DNA from: Myxococcales bacterium
Lineage (GTDB): Bacteria > Myxococcota_A > Polyangia > Palsa-1104
Length of the DNA stretch: 39,479 nt
Reading direction: 5' to 3'
Assembly (NCBI GenBank): GCA_028287105.1
Contig: JAQBQH010000176.1
Location: 1 to 39,479 of the forward strand
This document shows positions 8,228 to 18,432 of the stretch, one piece after another (positions within the stretch are counted from its first letter, which is position 1; the number at the start of each line of letters is the position of its first letter). Made by a program: the position numbers and the translations under genes. The notes beneath the pieces were generated by a model. That model had not been told where the DNA came from, did not search any database, and saw nothing but the letters and a program-made list of their open reading frames with translations.

Positions 8228-9034
8228 TCATCGTTCTTCGTGCGCATCGAGCTTGCTCGCGAAGCTGGCGTGCAGGATGACGCCGGTGCCTTCGACCGCG
8301 GTCGCGACGCGAACCATCTGATTGCGGGTCACCTCCAGCTGGAGATCGCGCGGCGGCTCCGGCAGACCTGCCAGGAGCTCGGCGGGGAACGTGAACTGGC
8401 CCGCCGCGTCGGCCGCCTTGCAGCGAACGACGACCCAGCGGCCGTCGCGCTTGGACACGACGAGCGCTAGCTTGACGCGCTCGGCATGATCCGGTTTCCA
8501 GCGCACCGTCAGTCCCGTTTGCGTCAGGGAGAGCTTCGCAGGTGCAGTGATCTCGAGCCGAGTGGGCGCCTCCAATGAGCCGGCAAAGGGCAGGGCTGCG
8601 TGGCCGTCCGTCTCGATCGTGAGCCGCTCACCGCCGGCGAACAGCTCGTGGTGCGGCAGCTCTGTCACGGGCAGATAGCCGGCTTGCTTGTCGAAGGCGA
8701 GCTCGACATCGCGAATCCCGGTGCCGCCCTTGATTCGGAGGTGGCCAGCGTCGATCATGTCGAACCTCGGCGCCGTAAATGTTGCCGACGATACGGACAC
8801 GCAGCTCTCTCCAGCCGCCGCCGAACGTTCGTCGACGATTGAGTCGCCGTCCACTTGCGCAGCGGCGACTGGGCTGCCGACGAACAGCGCCGCGGGGTGA
8901 ACACCGCCGGCGAAGCCATGGATATGGACTTCGCCGACGAGCGTGCGCAGCCGCTGCGACGATCGAGGATGGCAGCCTGCGGTGAGAAGCGCGCAAGAAA
9001 TGAAAAGGCTCGCGATTCGCATCCGATACTGCAT
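8228..9034 (-). CDS. Lipoprotein of unknown function
   Basis: The 268-residue predicted lipoprotein has lipobox LTAGC (Cys21 from ATG 9034). No known domain is recognised. The body is beta-rich with alternating hydrophobic strands and includes VRWKPDHAERVKLALVVSK, which resembles a fibronectin- or immunoglobulin-like strand pair. It has no obvious catalytic motif. ATG 9022 (MRIASLF) is an equally good start, since neither site has a clear ribosome-binding sequence. It is divergent from the copper lipoprotein gene with a 150-base gap, and 82 bases upstream of the hydrolase gene. Confidence 0.7.
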   Translation of the reverse strand: MQYRMRIASLFISCALLTAGCHPRSSQRLRTLVGEVHIHGFAGGVHPAALFVGSPVAAAQVDGDSIVDERSAAAGESCVSVSSATFTAPRFDMIDAGHLRIKGGTGIRDVELAFDKQAGYLPVTELPHHELFAGGERLTIETDGHAALPFAGSLEAPTRLEITAPAKLSLTQTGLTVRWKPDHAERVKLALVVSKRDGRWVVVRCKAADAAGQFTFPAELLAGLPEPPRDLQLEVTRNQMVRVATAVEGTGVILHASFASKLDAHEER

Positions 9035-9142
9035 GGCGCGATGCGGGTCGGCTTGAATCGAGTGCCGAGCGTATTCAGCACTCTTTCAATCGCCAGACAA
9101 TCGGTATTCGTGGAGCCGACACGCCAGGATCACCCCATTGCT

Positions 9143-9155
9143 ACTGCATTGCAGT
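9143..9155. promoter_or_regulatory. Perfect 13-base palindrome upstream of cupredoxin gene
   Basis: ACTGCA-T-TGCAGT reads the same on both strands around base 9149. It lies 30 bases before the ATG of the copper lipoprotein, inside the divergent promoter region. It has the size and place of a dimeric repressor or activator site, but no matching regulator is in the window. Confidence 0.35.
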
Positions 9156-9184
9156 TGCGTAAGCCCGAGCTTCGGAGGTGATGC

Positions 9185-9640
9185 ATGAGGATGTTGATCA
9201 TTCCGGCAGCCGTGTCATTGGCGATTCTCACGAGTGGATGTGGCGGCGACAACAACCAGGATATGGCGCAGCCGTTTGACCTGGCGAGCCCGACCAGCGT
9301 CGGCGCTGATATGGCGGCGGCTCCCGGTGCCGATCTGGCCGCCGCTCCGGTCGACATGGCGACAGCCACCGCGCCGACGACGGCGGCGATCACCGTCATG
9401 GACAACTTCTACACGCCGGCCAACGTCACCATAGCCGCCGGAGGTACGGTCACCTGGACGTTTGCGGGCGCGAATCCGCATACGGTCACGTCGGGCGCGG
9501 GCACGCCGACCGGCATGTTCGACAGCGGCATCAAGAGCACCGGCACGTTCTCGTTTACCTTCCCAACCGCGGGAAGCGTCGGATACTACTGCATGGTGCA
9601 CGGCTTCGCAGTCATGCACGGCACCGTCACCGTCCAATAG
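9185..9640 (+). CDS. Plastocyanin-like (type 1 copper) lipoprotein
   Basis: The 151-residue protein has a lipoprotein signal (LTSGC, Cys19), an Ala/Asp/Met-rich linker (about 25-65) and a cupredoxin domain (about 68-151). The four ligands of a blue-copper site are visible with plastocyanin spacing: His99 in NPHT, Cys136, His139 and Met144 (C-x2-H-x4-M). The fold strands FYTPANVTI, GGTVTW and FSFTFPTAGSVGYYCMVHG match the family. It is likely an electron carrier tethered at the envelope; its partner is unknown, though the PQQ-type dehydrogenase nearby would need an electron acceptor (inference). ATG 9185 has GGAGG six bases upstream. Confidence 0.92.
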   Translation: MRMLIIPAAVSLAILTSGCGGDNNQDMAQPFDLASPTSVGADMAAAPGADLAAAPVDMATATAPTTAAITVMDNFYTPANVTIAAGGTVTWTFAGANPHTVTSGAGTPTGMFDSGIKSTGTFSFTFPTAGSVGYYCMVHGFAVMHGTVTVQ

Positions 9641-9958
9641 AGCTCGTCGGCTCGGTCGTCGACGGTGTTGGTGGCGATGGTATATCCGGCATGAATCAGA
9701 TGCAGTGAGCGTGGCGGGGCCGGTAGAGTCGCCAACACCTCGATGGGCATATCGTAGTCGCCGCCGTCGTCGGTCAGACAGCGGATGCTGGTCCACCGGG
9801 CGGCGTCGGCAATGAGGGGATTACTGGGCCAATATCTTGCGCTCGCTGTTCGCAGCTCGGCCGTCACCGTCGATCGCGCTCACATTCAGCGCGCACGGCT
9901 GATCTCGCACACCGTCGCAGGCACTGACGACGATCACGAGCAACACCTGCATCCGCAT
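9586..9958 (-). pseudogene. Probable frameshifted small lipoprotein gene
   Basis: Two minus-strand frames appear to belong to one decayed gene. The first (9958 to 9821, 45 residues) begins MRMQVLLVIVVSACDG, a clear lipoprotein signal with lipobox VSAC, and ends at a stop at 9821-9823. A +1 frame (open from 9867) carries on with protein-like text (PLIADAARWTSIRC, then LIHAGYTIATNTVDD) and ends at 9586, inside the 3' end of the convergent copper lipoprotein gene. One base lost or gained between 9867 and 9823 would join them into a protein of about 124 residues. The family is unknown. It could instead be an intact 45-residue lipoprotein plus chance frame; a sequencing error is also possible. Confidence 0.5.
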
Positions 9959-10119
9959 GCGTCACTACTAGACACTTCCACATCGCGCGCCAGCCGATGG
10001 CGAATTGTACACGCCACGTCGCCCGCGCTGGCCGCGCAACCGGCGCAACCTGCTTCTACGCTTCCGACGGGAGACGGGCGTCTTCCGATGCCGCGCGGCA
10101 ACAGACGCGCCGAGCGCGG
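9959..10119. other. Non-coding gap
   Basis: This 161-base stretch lies between the end of the nine-gene operon and the lipoprotein relic. Frames across it are Arg-rich and not protein-like. No strong hairpin or promoter was seen. Confidence 0.5.
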
Positions 10120-10601
10120 CTACGGCTGCGGCGAAGGCTTGGGAACGAGCTGCGCGAGGTGGGCGTCGAGATCGCGCCCCTCGTTGCGCCACCCGTAGTA
10201 GGTGGCCGGCCCGCGCGGGCTCTCGGAGATCGTGAGCTTCAGATCGACGCCCTCTTTGCCCGGCGTCTCCAGCTCCTCGATCATGAACACCGATTGTCGC
10301 TTCTCGCCGGTGTGCACGAGGTCGAACTTGATGGCGTGGCCGTCCTGCGCGAACAGGAACAGCTCGAACGCGCCGGCGAAGATGGTGCGGTCCTGATAGA
10401 CGCCGCCGCCCATGTTGGGGACGAAGCGGAAGACGTGGATCTTGTCGTCGATCTTCTCGGGCAGCCGATCGACCCAGTTGCGATCGATGAGCAGGAGCTT
10501 GGCCTGGTCGGGCGGCAGCACCTTGGCCTTGTGCGACGTGCAGGCCGCCGGCCCGAGGGCGAGCGCCAGCAGCGCCGCATACCCGAACACGCCCGCGCGC
10601 A

Positions 10602-10602
<1 letters not shown>
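10120..10602 (-). CDS. Small lipoprotein, last gene of the nine-gene unit
   Basis: The 160-residue predicted lipoprotein has a signal ending in PAACTS (lipid Cys about residue 21). The family is not recognised. The mature part has alternating strands (KIHVFRFVPNMGGGVYQDRTI, FELFLFAQDGHAIKFDL) and ends QLVPKPSPQP. ATG 10602 overlaps the stop of the sigma-54 activator gene by one base (TGATG), so it is translationally coupled; longer frames to 12006 are shadows. A 41-base piece of it is duplicated at 5632-5671. It may be an outer-membrane-tethered partner of the operon's envelope machinery, but this is inferred only from context. Confidence 0.8.
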
Positions 10603-11965
<1,363 letters not shown>

Positions 11966-11969
<4 letters not shown>

Positions 11970-13318
11970 GCGCGTCGTCTCCGGAAAGTGCTCGCCGCGC
12001 CGACAAATAGCACGAGCGAAATCATAAGACCAGTTGCCACCGGTTCGTTTCGACCGGCGATGTCACACCCCCCCTTGGCCGCATTCGACCCTCCCCCATC
12101 CGCGCCGCTGCCCGGCACCGACAAATCGAGCGTCGGCATCGGGGGTCGATTCATCGCCATGTCGAGCGGAACCGTCATGTCGGGCGGCGGATCGACGCCC
12201 TTGAACAGCACCATCGACAGGTATTGGACGTTGTTGCCGTTGGGCGGCGCCACCTCGGCCTCGGTGATCTGCCGGCACTGGGTCGACGACTTGTAGCCGG
12301 GCGCCGACGCGTGCGCGCAGACGTAGTGCGGCGTGATGTTGTCGACGTGATAGAGCGTGTGCGTGTTCTGCCAGGTGGCGGTCTGCCCGTCGACGGTGAC
12401 GGTGGCCGTGCTGATGAGCTTCGTCATGTCGCCGAACACCTGGTCGTAGATGAGGCCGACGAGGCTGAAGTGATAGGGCAGGACCCCGTACTTGACGCCG
12501 AGGTGGTTGGCGACGGGCCGCTGCACGCCGTCGGAGGGCGCGTTGACGACGCCGCCCTCTTTTCGAATGTACAGCGTCGACGAGCCGCCGCCGTCGAGCT
12601 CCAGCGCATCGGCGACGTCGAGGCCGGTGAGGAACCAGGCGAGCTGCTCGGCGGTCATGCCCAGCGAATCGACCTGGTCGCCGTCGACGGTCACGAGATA
12701 GAGCGTGTGCGCGCCGGCGTCGAGGCCGATGGCGGTGCGCGGCGATTGGCGGAAGGGCTGCGTCGGATCGGCGGCGTCGTACGAGCTCATCGCCATGCCC
12801 TGCTGCACGAGCAGCGCGCGGCCGCCGACGGCGCCTTCGACGGCGAGCGTCTGCGCCGGCATCTCGACCATCGACGGCGGCGAGAGCTGGACGGCGTTGA
12901 TGTCGCCGGGCCGTCCGAAGGCGAACCAGCCCTCGACGGCGTTGTCGCCCGATGCATCGGGCCACGGCTTGGCGCCGCCGATGGCGAGGCCGCGCGGCGC
13001 GTAGCCCGATGGTGCGAAGACGTCGCCGTTGAGGACGACGTCCGACGGCGTGCAGCCGGCGGTGCCGCGTTTGCAGTCGGCCCAGTCGCTGACGGTCTGT
13101 CCGCGATCGCCGGTCATCGTCGAGGTGAGATGGATTTCCTGCGAGGTGACGTCGACCTCGACCACGTGCACACGCAGCGGAACGGCCGCGTCGACGTACA
13201 CGGTGTGTTTCACGCCAGGATATGGCGTGGTCACCGTCGTTTTGAAACCCGCTCGAGCGGTCCCGCCAGCCCCCAACAGCAAGGCGCTAATCGAGCAGAG
13301 CGTTACCCAGCTCCGCAT
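11966..13318 (-). CDS. Exported NAGPA-type phosphodiester glycosidase with MYXO-CTERM-like tail
   Basis: The 450-residue protein has a signal peptide (MRSWVTLCSIS to ARA) and a NAGPA (PF09992) domain, named after the enzyme that removes GlcNAc from GlcNAc-phosphodiesters. Visible hallmarks are NGDVFAP-x-G, RTAIGLD and LELDGGGSSTLYI. After the domain comes a Pro/Asp/Met-rich linker. The tail (GGCDIAG, a hydrophobic span, then FRRRRA) looks like the MYXO-CTERM sorting tail: Cys, membrane span, Arg cluster. It is therefore probably exported and held at the surface. ATG 13318 is preferred for its signal peptide; GTG 13336 is possible and would overlap the upstream stop. Sitting in an operon with a sulfatase/phosphotransferase-fold enzyme, it may cut a sugar-phosphodiester in the envelope (inference). 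Confidence 0.88.
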
Positions 13319-13329
13319 ATGGGTAGATT

Positions 13330-15360
13330 CTACCACTTATCAGTAATGGTTTTGTCGCCGATTCGGCCCTGCACGACGTGGTCCTCGTTGAAGTCGAGCC
13401 GGACCTCGAGCACCTGCCCCTTGTCGACGGAGATCTTGGTCGAGAAGTCGACCGGTGGCGTTTTGCCGCGCAGCGCCAAAGTGTGCTCGCCGGCGGTGAG
13501 CCCGAGCGGGCCGATGGGCGCGGTTCCAACGGGTTTGTCGTCGACGAGCACCTTGGCTGGCACATTCGTTCGCAGCGCGAGCGTGCCGCCTTCGACGAGT
13601 GTCAACTGCAACCTCTTGTGCTCACCTCCGCCAATCGAGATCTCGGCGCGGGCGTCGACGTAGCCGGGGGCCGACGCCTTGACCTTGTGGCGCGCGCCCG
13701 GGGCGACGAACGTATCGTGCGTCGGCGACGGCGGCGCCAGCGTCAGGCCGTCGACGCTGACGGCGGCGCCCGGCGGCTCGGTGGCGATGGTGAGCAGCGC
13801 CGAGGTCGTCTCCAACTTCAGCACCGGGTGGTAGCTGGCGCGCTCGCCGGGGGCCGGCGCCGTCGTCGAGAGCTTCTCCTCGACGAAGCCGTCCTTGCGC
13901 AGCGTCACCTCGAGCGCGCTGCCCGGCTGGCGCTCGAGCGTCACCGGCGTCAGCTTGCCCGTGGCCTGGCCGTCGACGTAGACGCGGGCGCCGGGCGGCT
14001 CGGTGTCGATCTGCACGACCGCGCGCAGCTCGTCGAGGTGCAGCCGCACCGTGGAGTCGCCGGCGCCGGCGGTGACGAGCTGCTCGTCGTCGCGATGGCC
14101 GGCGCGCACGGCGCGAATGGCGTAGCTGCGGCCGGCCTCCGCCTCGAGGCGCATCGGCGCGGCGCCGCGCGCGCGTCCGTCGACGTAGACGTTGGCGCCG
14201 GGCGGCTCGGTCTCGATGGCGAGCATGGCGACGGCGGGGCGGCGCAGATAGGGCAGCGCCGCCAGCGTCACGGCAAAGAGGAGCAAGAGCACCGCGAACG
14301 TCATCATCGCCGACAGGAGCGCGCCCGATCGCGGCGGCGCCGCCGGCACCAGGTCCTCGCGACGGCGCCCGCGCCGCGACGGCACCGTCTGGAGCGGCAC
14401 CGGCTGGCGCGCGGCACCTTCGATGTGGTCCTCGAAGACGCCGAGCGAGCGCAGCTGCGCGCGCGGCGCGGTCAGATCGAACGAGCAGACCACCTCGGTC
14501 GCCGAGCCGGCGAAGACGTGGAAGCTGACGTCGGTGGCGGAGTTGGCGATGAGATAGAGCCCGAGGCCCGCGCCGCCGGTCTTGCGATCGATCTGCTCCG
14601 ACGCGTGCAGACACTTGTCGAGGTACTGCAGCACGGTCTCTTTGCGCAGCGAGCCGAAGGCGTCGCGCACGCTGACGGCGAAGCGCTCGCCGTCGCAGGC
14701 GTACTGCACGACCGCCTTCTCGTCGACGCGCATGAGGACGCGCTCGCGCACCGGCACCTCGGCGAAGAGCGGCTTGCCGGCGGCGTCGACGGGCGCGTCG
14801 TAGAGCGCGTTCATCAGCATCTCGTCGATGCACTGATCGATCTGCTCGCGATATTTTCGGCGCACGCCCATCGCGACGGCGAAGTCGCCGATGGCGGCGA
14901 TGGCGGCCGACTTCTCGTTGTAGTCGCTGACGAGCGCGGAGTAGACGCGCACGCCCCACGGCAGCATCTTGTCGACGCCGAAGAGATCGTGCGCCAGGAG
15001 CTTGGCGACGGTGGCGGTGACGTAGCTCGCGGTCAGCCCGTCGGCGGTGAGCACGCAGGGAATGCGCGGGTTGGCCAGGAGCGCGACGATCCACTCGAGG
15101 TCGGGGCCGGGCAGGACCGGGATGAGGCGGGCGCCCTCGGGGAGCCGCGCGGCGAGCGAGGCGACGGCGGGCGGGAGCGTGGCGGCGCCGCCGTCGCGCG
15201 CGGAGAAGGCGCACAGCGCGAGATCGGTCTCGAGGCGCCCGCCGGCTTCGTCGAGCGAGGCGAAGGTCTGCACCGCGCCGCCGGCGGCCATCGCACCTGC
15301 GGCCAGACGCTTTTGCAGCGTCTTGTCGGCGGCGACGACCATCACCCGCTTCGACAGCAC
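13330..15360 (-). CDS. Degenerate REC / GHKL ATPase / transmembrane / four-PEGA protein
   Basis: The 676-residue protein is a paralogue of the one at 1-1208. The N-terminal receiver-like region (about 5-125) has no acceptor Asp: the usual D-L-V-L-x-D stretch reads DLALCAF. The GHKL ATPase domain (about 165-297) keeps Glu180/Asn184, Asp233/Gly236 and GGAGLGL (262-268). One membrane span follows (about 347-371). Outside are four PEGA-type repeats (about 379, 450, 525 and 600 onward; ETEPPGANVYVDG and DTEPPGARVYVDG are textbook). PEGA domains bind envelope or surface polymers in other proteins. No DHp histidine is seen. It is best read as a transmembrane sensor whose ATPase acts as a kinase or anti-factor in the cytoplasm (inference). 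The GTG start at 15360 follows the glycosyltransferase stop by 16 bases. Confidence 0.88.
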   Translation of the reverse strand: MLSKRVMVVAADKTLQKRLAAGAMAAGGAVQTFASLDEAGGRLETDLALCAFSARDGGAATLPPAVASLAARLPEGARLIPVLPGPDLEWIVALLANPRIPCVLTADGLTASYVTATVAKLLAHDLFGVDKMLPWGVRVYSALVSDYNEKSAAIAAIGDFAVAMGVRRKYREQIDQCIDEMLMNALYDAPVDAAGKPLFAEVPVRERVLMRVDEKAVVQYACDGERFAVSVRDAFGSLRKETVLQYLDKCLHASEQIDRKTGGAGLGLYLIANSATDVSFHVFAGSATEVVCSFDLTAPRAQLRSLGVFEDHIEGAARQPVPLQTVPSRRGRRREDLVPAAPPRSGALLSAMMTFAVLLLLFAVTLAALPYLRRPAVAMLAIETEPPGANVYVDGRARGAAPMRLEAEAGRSYAIRAVRAGHRDDEQLVTAGAGDSTVRLHLDELRAVVQIDTEPPGARVYVDGQATGKLTPVTLERQPGSALEVTLRKDGFVEEKLSTTAPAPGERASYHPVLKLETTSALLTIATEPPGAAVSVDGLTLAPPSPTHDTFVAPGARHKVKASAPGYVDARAEISIGGGEHKRLQLTLVEGGTLALRTNVPAKVLVDDKPVGTAPIGPLGLTAGEHTLALRGKTPPVDFSTKISVDKGQVLEVRLDFNEDHVVQGRIGDKTITDKW

Positions 15361-15376
15361 GTAAAGATTTTACCCG

Positions 15377-16732
15377 TTATAGCTCGTTTGGTGAAATTGG
15401 AAAAAACCCGTCGAAATAAAACTGCATCAAGCGCCCGAAGGTGATGGCGCCAAAGAGGTTGACCGCGCCTCCGACGAGGATGAGCGCTTTCCAGGTGCGG
15501 GTCAGTGGGCGGCCACCGATGGCGAGCAGCATGATGAGGGCGAACGAGAAATCGTTGGAGAATCGATAGCCGAATTGGACCCAGCCGTCGTTCTGGTAGA
15601 GCAACCCCGCGATCGCGATGGGGGCGACCACGACCCACAAGACGTTGTGCAGCTCCGAGCGGACCCGTGGCCATAGGAGATAGAGGTACGCGGGCGTGGT
15701 GAGAAGGAGCGACATGCCGTGGTTGCTCAGCTGGACGAAGGGCGCCTTGGCGAGAAACTTCGGCGTCAGCGTCAGCGCGCAGCTCAGGTTGCGCGAGAGG
15801 AAGGCGAAGTTGGTGAGGCCGTAGCGCTGGATGCGATCGGTCCAGCGGACGTTGAGGTAGAAGTGGCCGAACTCGCCGATGGAGCGGAAGCGCGCCCAGT
15901 TGAACGCGAAGCCGATGCCGCCGACGACGGCGATGGGGATGGCGACGGCGACGAGCTTCTTCCAGGGCAGCTGGCGGTTGTTGGCGCGCCAGGCTTCGTA
16001 GAGGAAGAAGGTGCCCCACGCGGCGATGTGCGGACGCGTCAAGAGGATGGCGCCGAGGCAGAGGCCGGCCAGGATCGGTCTTCGGCCCTCGAAGGACGCC
16101 AGGACGAAGAGGCCGGTGAGCACGGTGGCGACGACGTGCGCGGTGTACCAGACCTGGCCGATCACCGACGAGTAGAAGAAGACGGTGCCGAAGCCGAACA
16201 TGGCGGTGAGCCAGAGATCGTCGCTCTCGGAACGGGTCGAGTCGCCGCGCGCGGCCAGGTGGCGCAGCGCGAAGAAGAGCAGCACCGGTGCCAGCGCGGC
16301 GAGGAAGATGGTGATGATGACGTCGTTGACGCCGAGGCCGAGCGCCGCGACGAACGGCAGGAAGATCACCGACGGGAAGGGCGGGAACGAGACGTAGAAT
16401 TTCTTCCAGCGATTGGCGATGTCGTCGGGGTTGATGCGCTCGACCTTGCCGCCGAGCTCGCGAAAGTGGAAGGGGTTGGAGCGCAAGAAGGTGCCGGCGA
16501 CGGTGCGGCCGTCTTTCAAGTGCAGATACTCGACCTCGGCCCAGTCGTTGGAGGGGGGCGGTGGGCGGCCGAGATCGAGGCGGCGGTGCAGCCACATGTC
16601 CGCCTGATACGAGAAGTGGATGTCGGTCGACGGATGGAGCAGCCGCGAGCCGGACGCGCCGAGATAGCCGGCGAGGAAGATGACGTAGATGGCGAAGCCG
16701 AGCTTCGCCGCGCGGGTGGGGCGCAGGTTCAT
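15377..16732 (-). CDS. Membrane protein, likely GT-C glycosyltransferase
   Basis: The 451-residue protein is almost entirely hydrophobic, with roughly ten membrane spans. After the first span a periplasmic loop (about 31-110) contains PSTDIHFSYQADMW, with Asp37 where GT-C enzymes carry the catalytic acidic residue. GT-C enzymes move sugars from lipid carriers onto acceptors outside the membrane. The loop also includes VEYLHLKDGRTVAGTF. The match is weaker than for its neighbours, so it could be another polytopic protein. ATG 16732 overlaps the preceding gene by four bases; longer frames are shadows. It is the fifth gene in the nine-gene unit. Confidence 0.75.
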   Translation of the reverse strand: MNLRPTRAAKLGFAIYVIFLAGYLGASGSRLLHPSTDIHFSYQADMWLHRRLDLGRPPPPSNDWAEVEYLHLKDGRTVAGTFLRSNPFHFRELGGKVERINPDDIANRWKKFYVSFPPFPSVIFLPFVAALGLGVNDVIITIFLAALAPVLLFFALRHLAARGDSTRSESDDLWLTAMFGFGTVFFYSSVIGQVWYTAHVVATVLTGLFVLASFEGRRPILAGLCLGAILLTRPHIAAWGTFFLYEAWRANNRQLPWKKLVAVAIPIAVVGGIGFAFNWARFRSIGEFGHFYLNVRWTDRIQRYGLTNFAFLSRNLSCALTLTPKFLAKAPFVQLSNHGMSLLLTTPAYLYLLWPRVRSELHNVLWVVVAPIAIAGLLYQNDGWVQFGYRFSNDFSFALIMLLAIGGRPLTRTWKALILVGGAVNLFGAITFGRLMQFYFDGFFPISPNEL

Positions 16733-18432
16733 TTTCGCGGCCGCTCGTAGACGGTGACGATGGGGACCCCTTCGTCGTCGAGGACCAGCGACGGGCGGGC
16801 GGTGCCGTAGAAGTCCCAGATCCAATATTCGTATTTGTTGAAGTGCTTCTCGTGGATGACCATGGCGATGTCGCTCGCTCTGACGCCCGGCTCCTCGAGC
16901 CCGGTGTTGACGATGTCGGGGCGCAGCCGGTTTTCGCGCACGTACATGTTGAGCTGCGCCTGGTTGGTGTCGTGCCAGTAGACGGGCGCGCCGGCGCGGG
17001 CGTGCGTGCCGAGCCACGGCAGGATGCCGAGCGTGGGGTAGCCCCAGAACTGGCGGTTCATGCCGAGGTCTGCGCCGCCCGCGGGGCCGCCGGCGAGGAG
17101 GTTGTAGTGGGTGAGCGCGTAGGGATGCGAGCGCCAGGTCTCGGCGGCGGCGGGCGCGCAGACGAGGACGGCGAGCGCCGGGGCCAGCCAGCGGCGGCGC
17201 GAGATCGGCGCATCACCGTCGCTGAGCGCGAGGACGAGGCGATGGACCGCGTAGCCGGCGAGGAGCGCGAGGAAGGGGATGCTGGCGTGAAAGTGCTTGG
17301 TCGCGCCGAAGATGGGCGCGCGCGTGACGGTCAAGATGGCCATCGGGAAGAGCGCGTTGATGCCGACGAGGAGGCCGGTGGCGCGCGTGCCGGTGTCGGC
17401 GGCGGCGTTGGGATTGTCGCGGCGCGCGGCGAGCCAGTCGCGCACGAGCATCACGCTGCCGAGGGCGGAGAGAACGAGCGTCGTGACCGGCAAGGTCAGC
17501 GCCGTCATCGCGTAGGGGAACGAGAGCGGGAAGGGCGGCTTGTTATAGTTCCGGCCGAAATACTCCATGTTGTAATAGACGTGGTTGACGTGGAACGACA
17601 CGTACTCGCGGAAGCGATGCACGGTGTCGAACCAGAGCCAGGGCCAGCACAGGAGATAGACGGCGACGCCGAGCGTGGCCATGTAGATGAACGGCCTGAA
17701 GGGCGGTAAGCGGCGGCGCTGCCAGGCGACGAAGAGCCAGTGCGGCCCGAGCACCGCCGGCAGGAAGAAGGCGTTGTGCTTGGTGGCGAGCGCCAGGCCG
17801 AAGATGACGCCGCAGCGCCAGCCCCACTCGCGCTCGTCGAGCGCACGCCAGTAGGCGTACACGACGGCCACCCACATGGCGGCGATGGGCGCGTCGAAGG
17901 CGGCGAGCTGCGCGTCGAAGAAGAGGCGCGGCGCGGCGACCGCGAGGGTGGCGGCGACGAGCCCGGCGGCGCGCGACCAGGCGGCGGCGCCGAGGAGGTA
18001 GACGAGCATCGCCATGAGCGCGACGAGGACGTTGGTCGGCAGGCGCAGCGCCGCTTCCTCGTCGAGGAGCCCGAGCGTGGTGTGCTTCTTGGCGTAGCCG
18101 AGCGGATGGCGCCCGGGCTGCTCCGGGCAGTGGCACTTGTGGAAGACGCGCCACGAGAGGCCGAAGAGCGACTTCATGAGCGCGGGGTGCTCGTGGTTGT
18201 AGCCGAAGCCGCGCTCGATGGCGGCGCGCGTGAAGCTCTTGGTCGGCTGCAGACGCGCCGTGTTCTCGACGAGGTCGCCGTAGTAGCTCCAGTAGAGCTC
18301 GGCGGCGTCGAAGTAGTAGCCTTCGTCGCGGCTGTTGCCTTGGGTGCGGCCGCCGGCGAAGAGCGCCAATAGCGCCACGACGAAGACGGCGCCGGCCAGG
18401 CGGCGGTCGGCGCGGGTAAGGACGCGGATCAC
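16729..18432 (-). CDS. ArnT/PMT-like membrane glycosyltransferase (GT39/GT83-like)
   Basis: The 567-residue protein resembles protein mannosyltransferases and ArnT (dolichyl- or undecaprenyl-phosphate sugar transferases). After the first span comes GNSRDEGYYFDAAE, with the Asp36-Glu37 pair expected in the first periplasmic loop. About eleven hydrophobic spans follow, with ATKHNAFFLPAVL (the conserved cytosolic K-x-x-x loop) and WLWFDTVHRFREYVSFH in the usual order. A C-terminal soluble part (about 460-567) ends in YWIWDFYGTARPS. GTG 18432 has GGAGG upstream and overlaps the preceding stop (GTGA). Substrate and sugar cannot be told from sequence. Confidence 0.9.
   Translation of the reverse strand: MIRVLTRADRRLAGAVFVVALLALFAGGRTQGNSRDEGYYFDAAELYWSYYGDLVENTARLQPTKSFTRAAIERGFGYNHEHPALMKSLFGLSWRVFHKCHCPEQPGRHPLGYAKKHTTLGLLDEEAALRLPTNVLVALMAMLVYLLGAAAWSRAAGLVAATLAVAAPRLFFDAQLAAFDAPIAAMWVAVVYAYWRALDEREWGWRCGVIFGLALATKHNAFFLPAVLGPHWLFVAWQRRRLPPFRPFIYMATLGVAVYLLCWPWLWFDTVHRFREYVSFHVNHVYYNMEYFGRNYNKPPFPLSFPYAMTALTLPVTTLVLSALGSVMLVRDWLAARRDNPNAAADTGTRATGLLVGINALFPMAILTVTRAPIFGATKHFHASIPFLALLAGYAVHRLVLALSDGDAPISRRRWLAPALAVLVCAPAAAETWRSHPYALTHYNLLAGGPAGGADLGMNRQFWGYPTLGILPWLGTHARAGAPVYWHDTNQAQLNMYVRENRLRPDIVNTGLEEPGVRASDIAMVIHEKHFNKYEYWIWDFYGTARPSLVLDDEGVPIVTVYERPRK

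Noticed and set aside
13378-15444. 688-codon plus-strand frame opposite the PEGA protein
   Set aside because: It is a GC-rich shadow of the PEGA/GHKL gene; residues are Arg/Gly/Asp/Ala repeats without motif.
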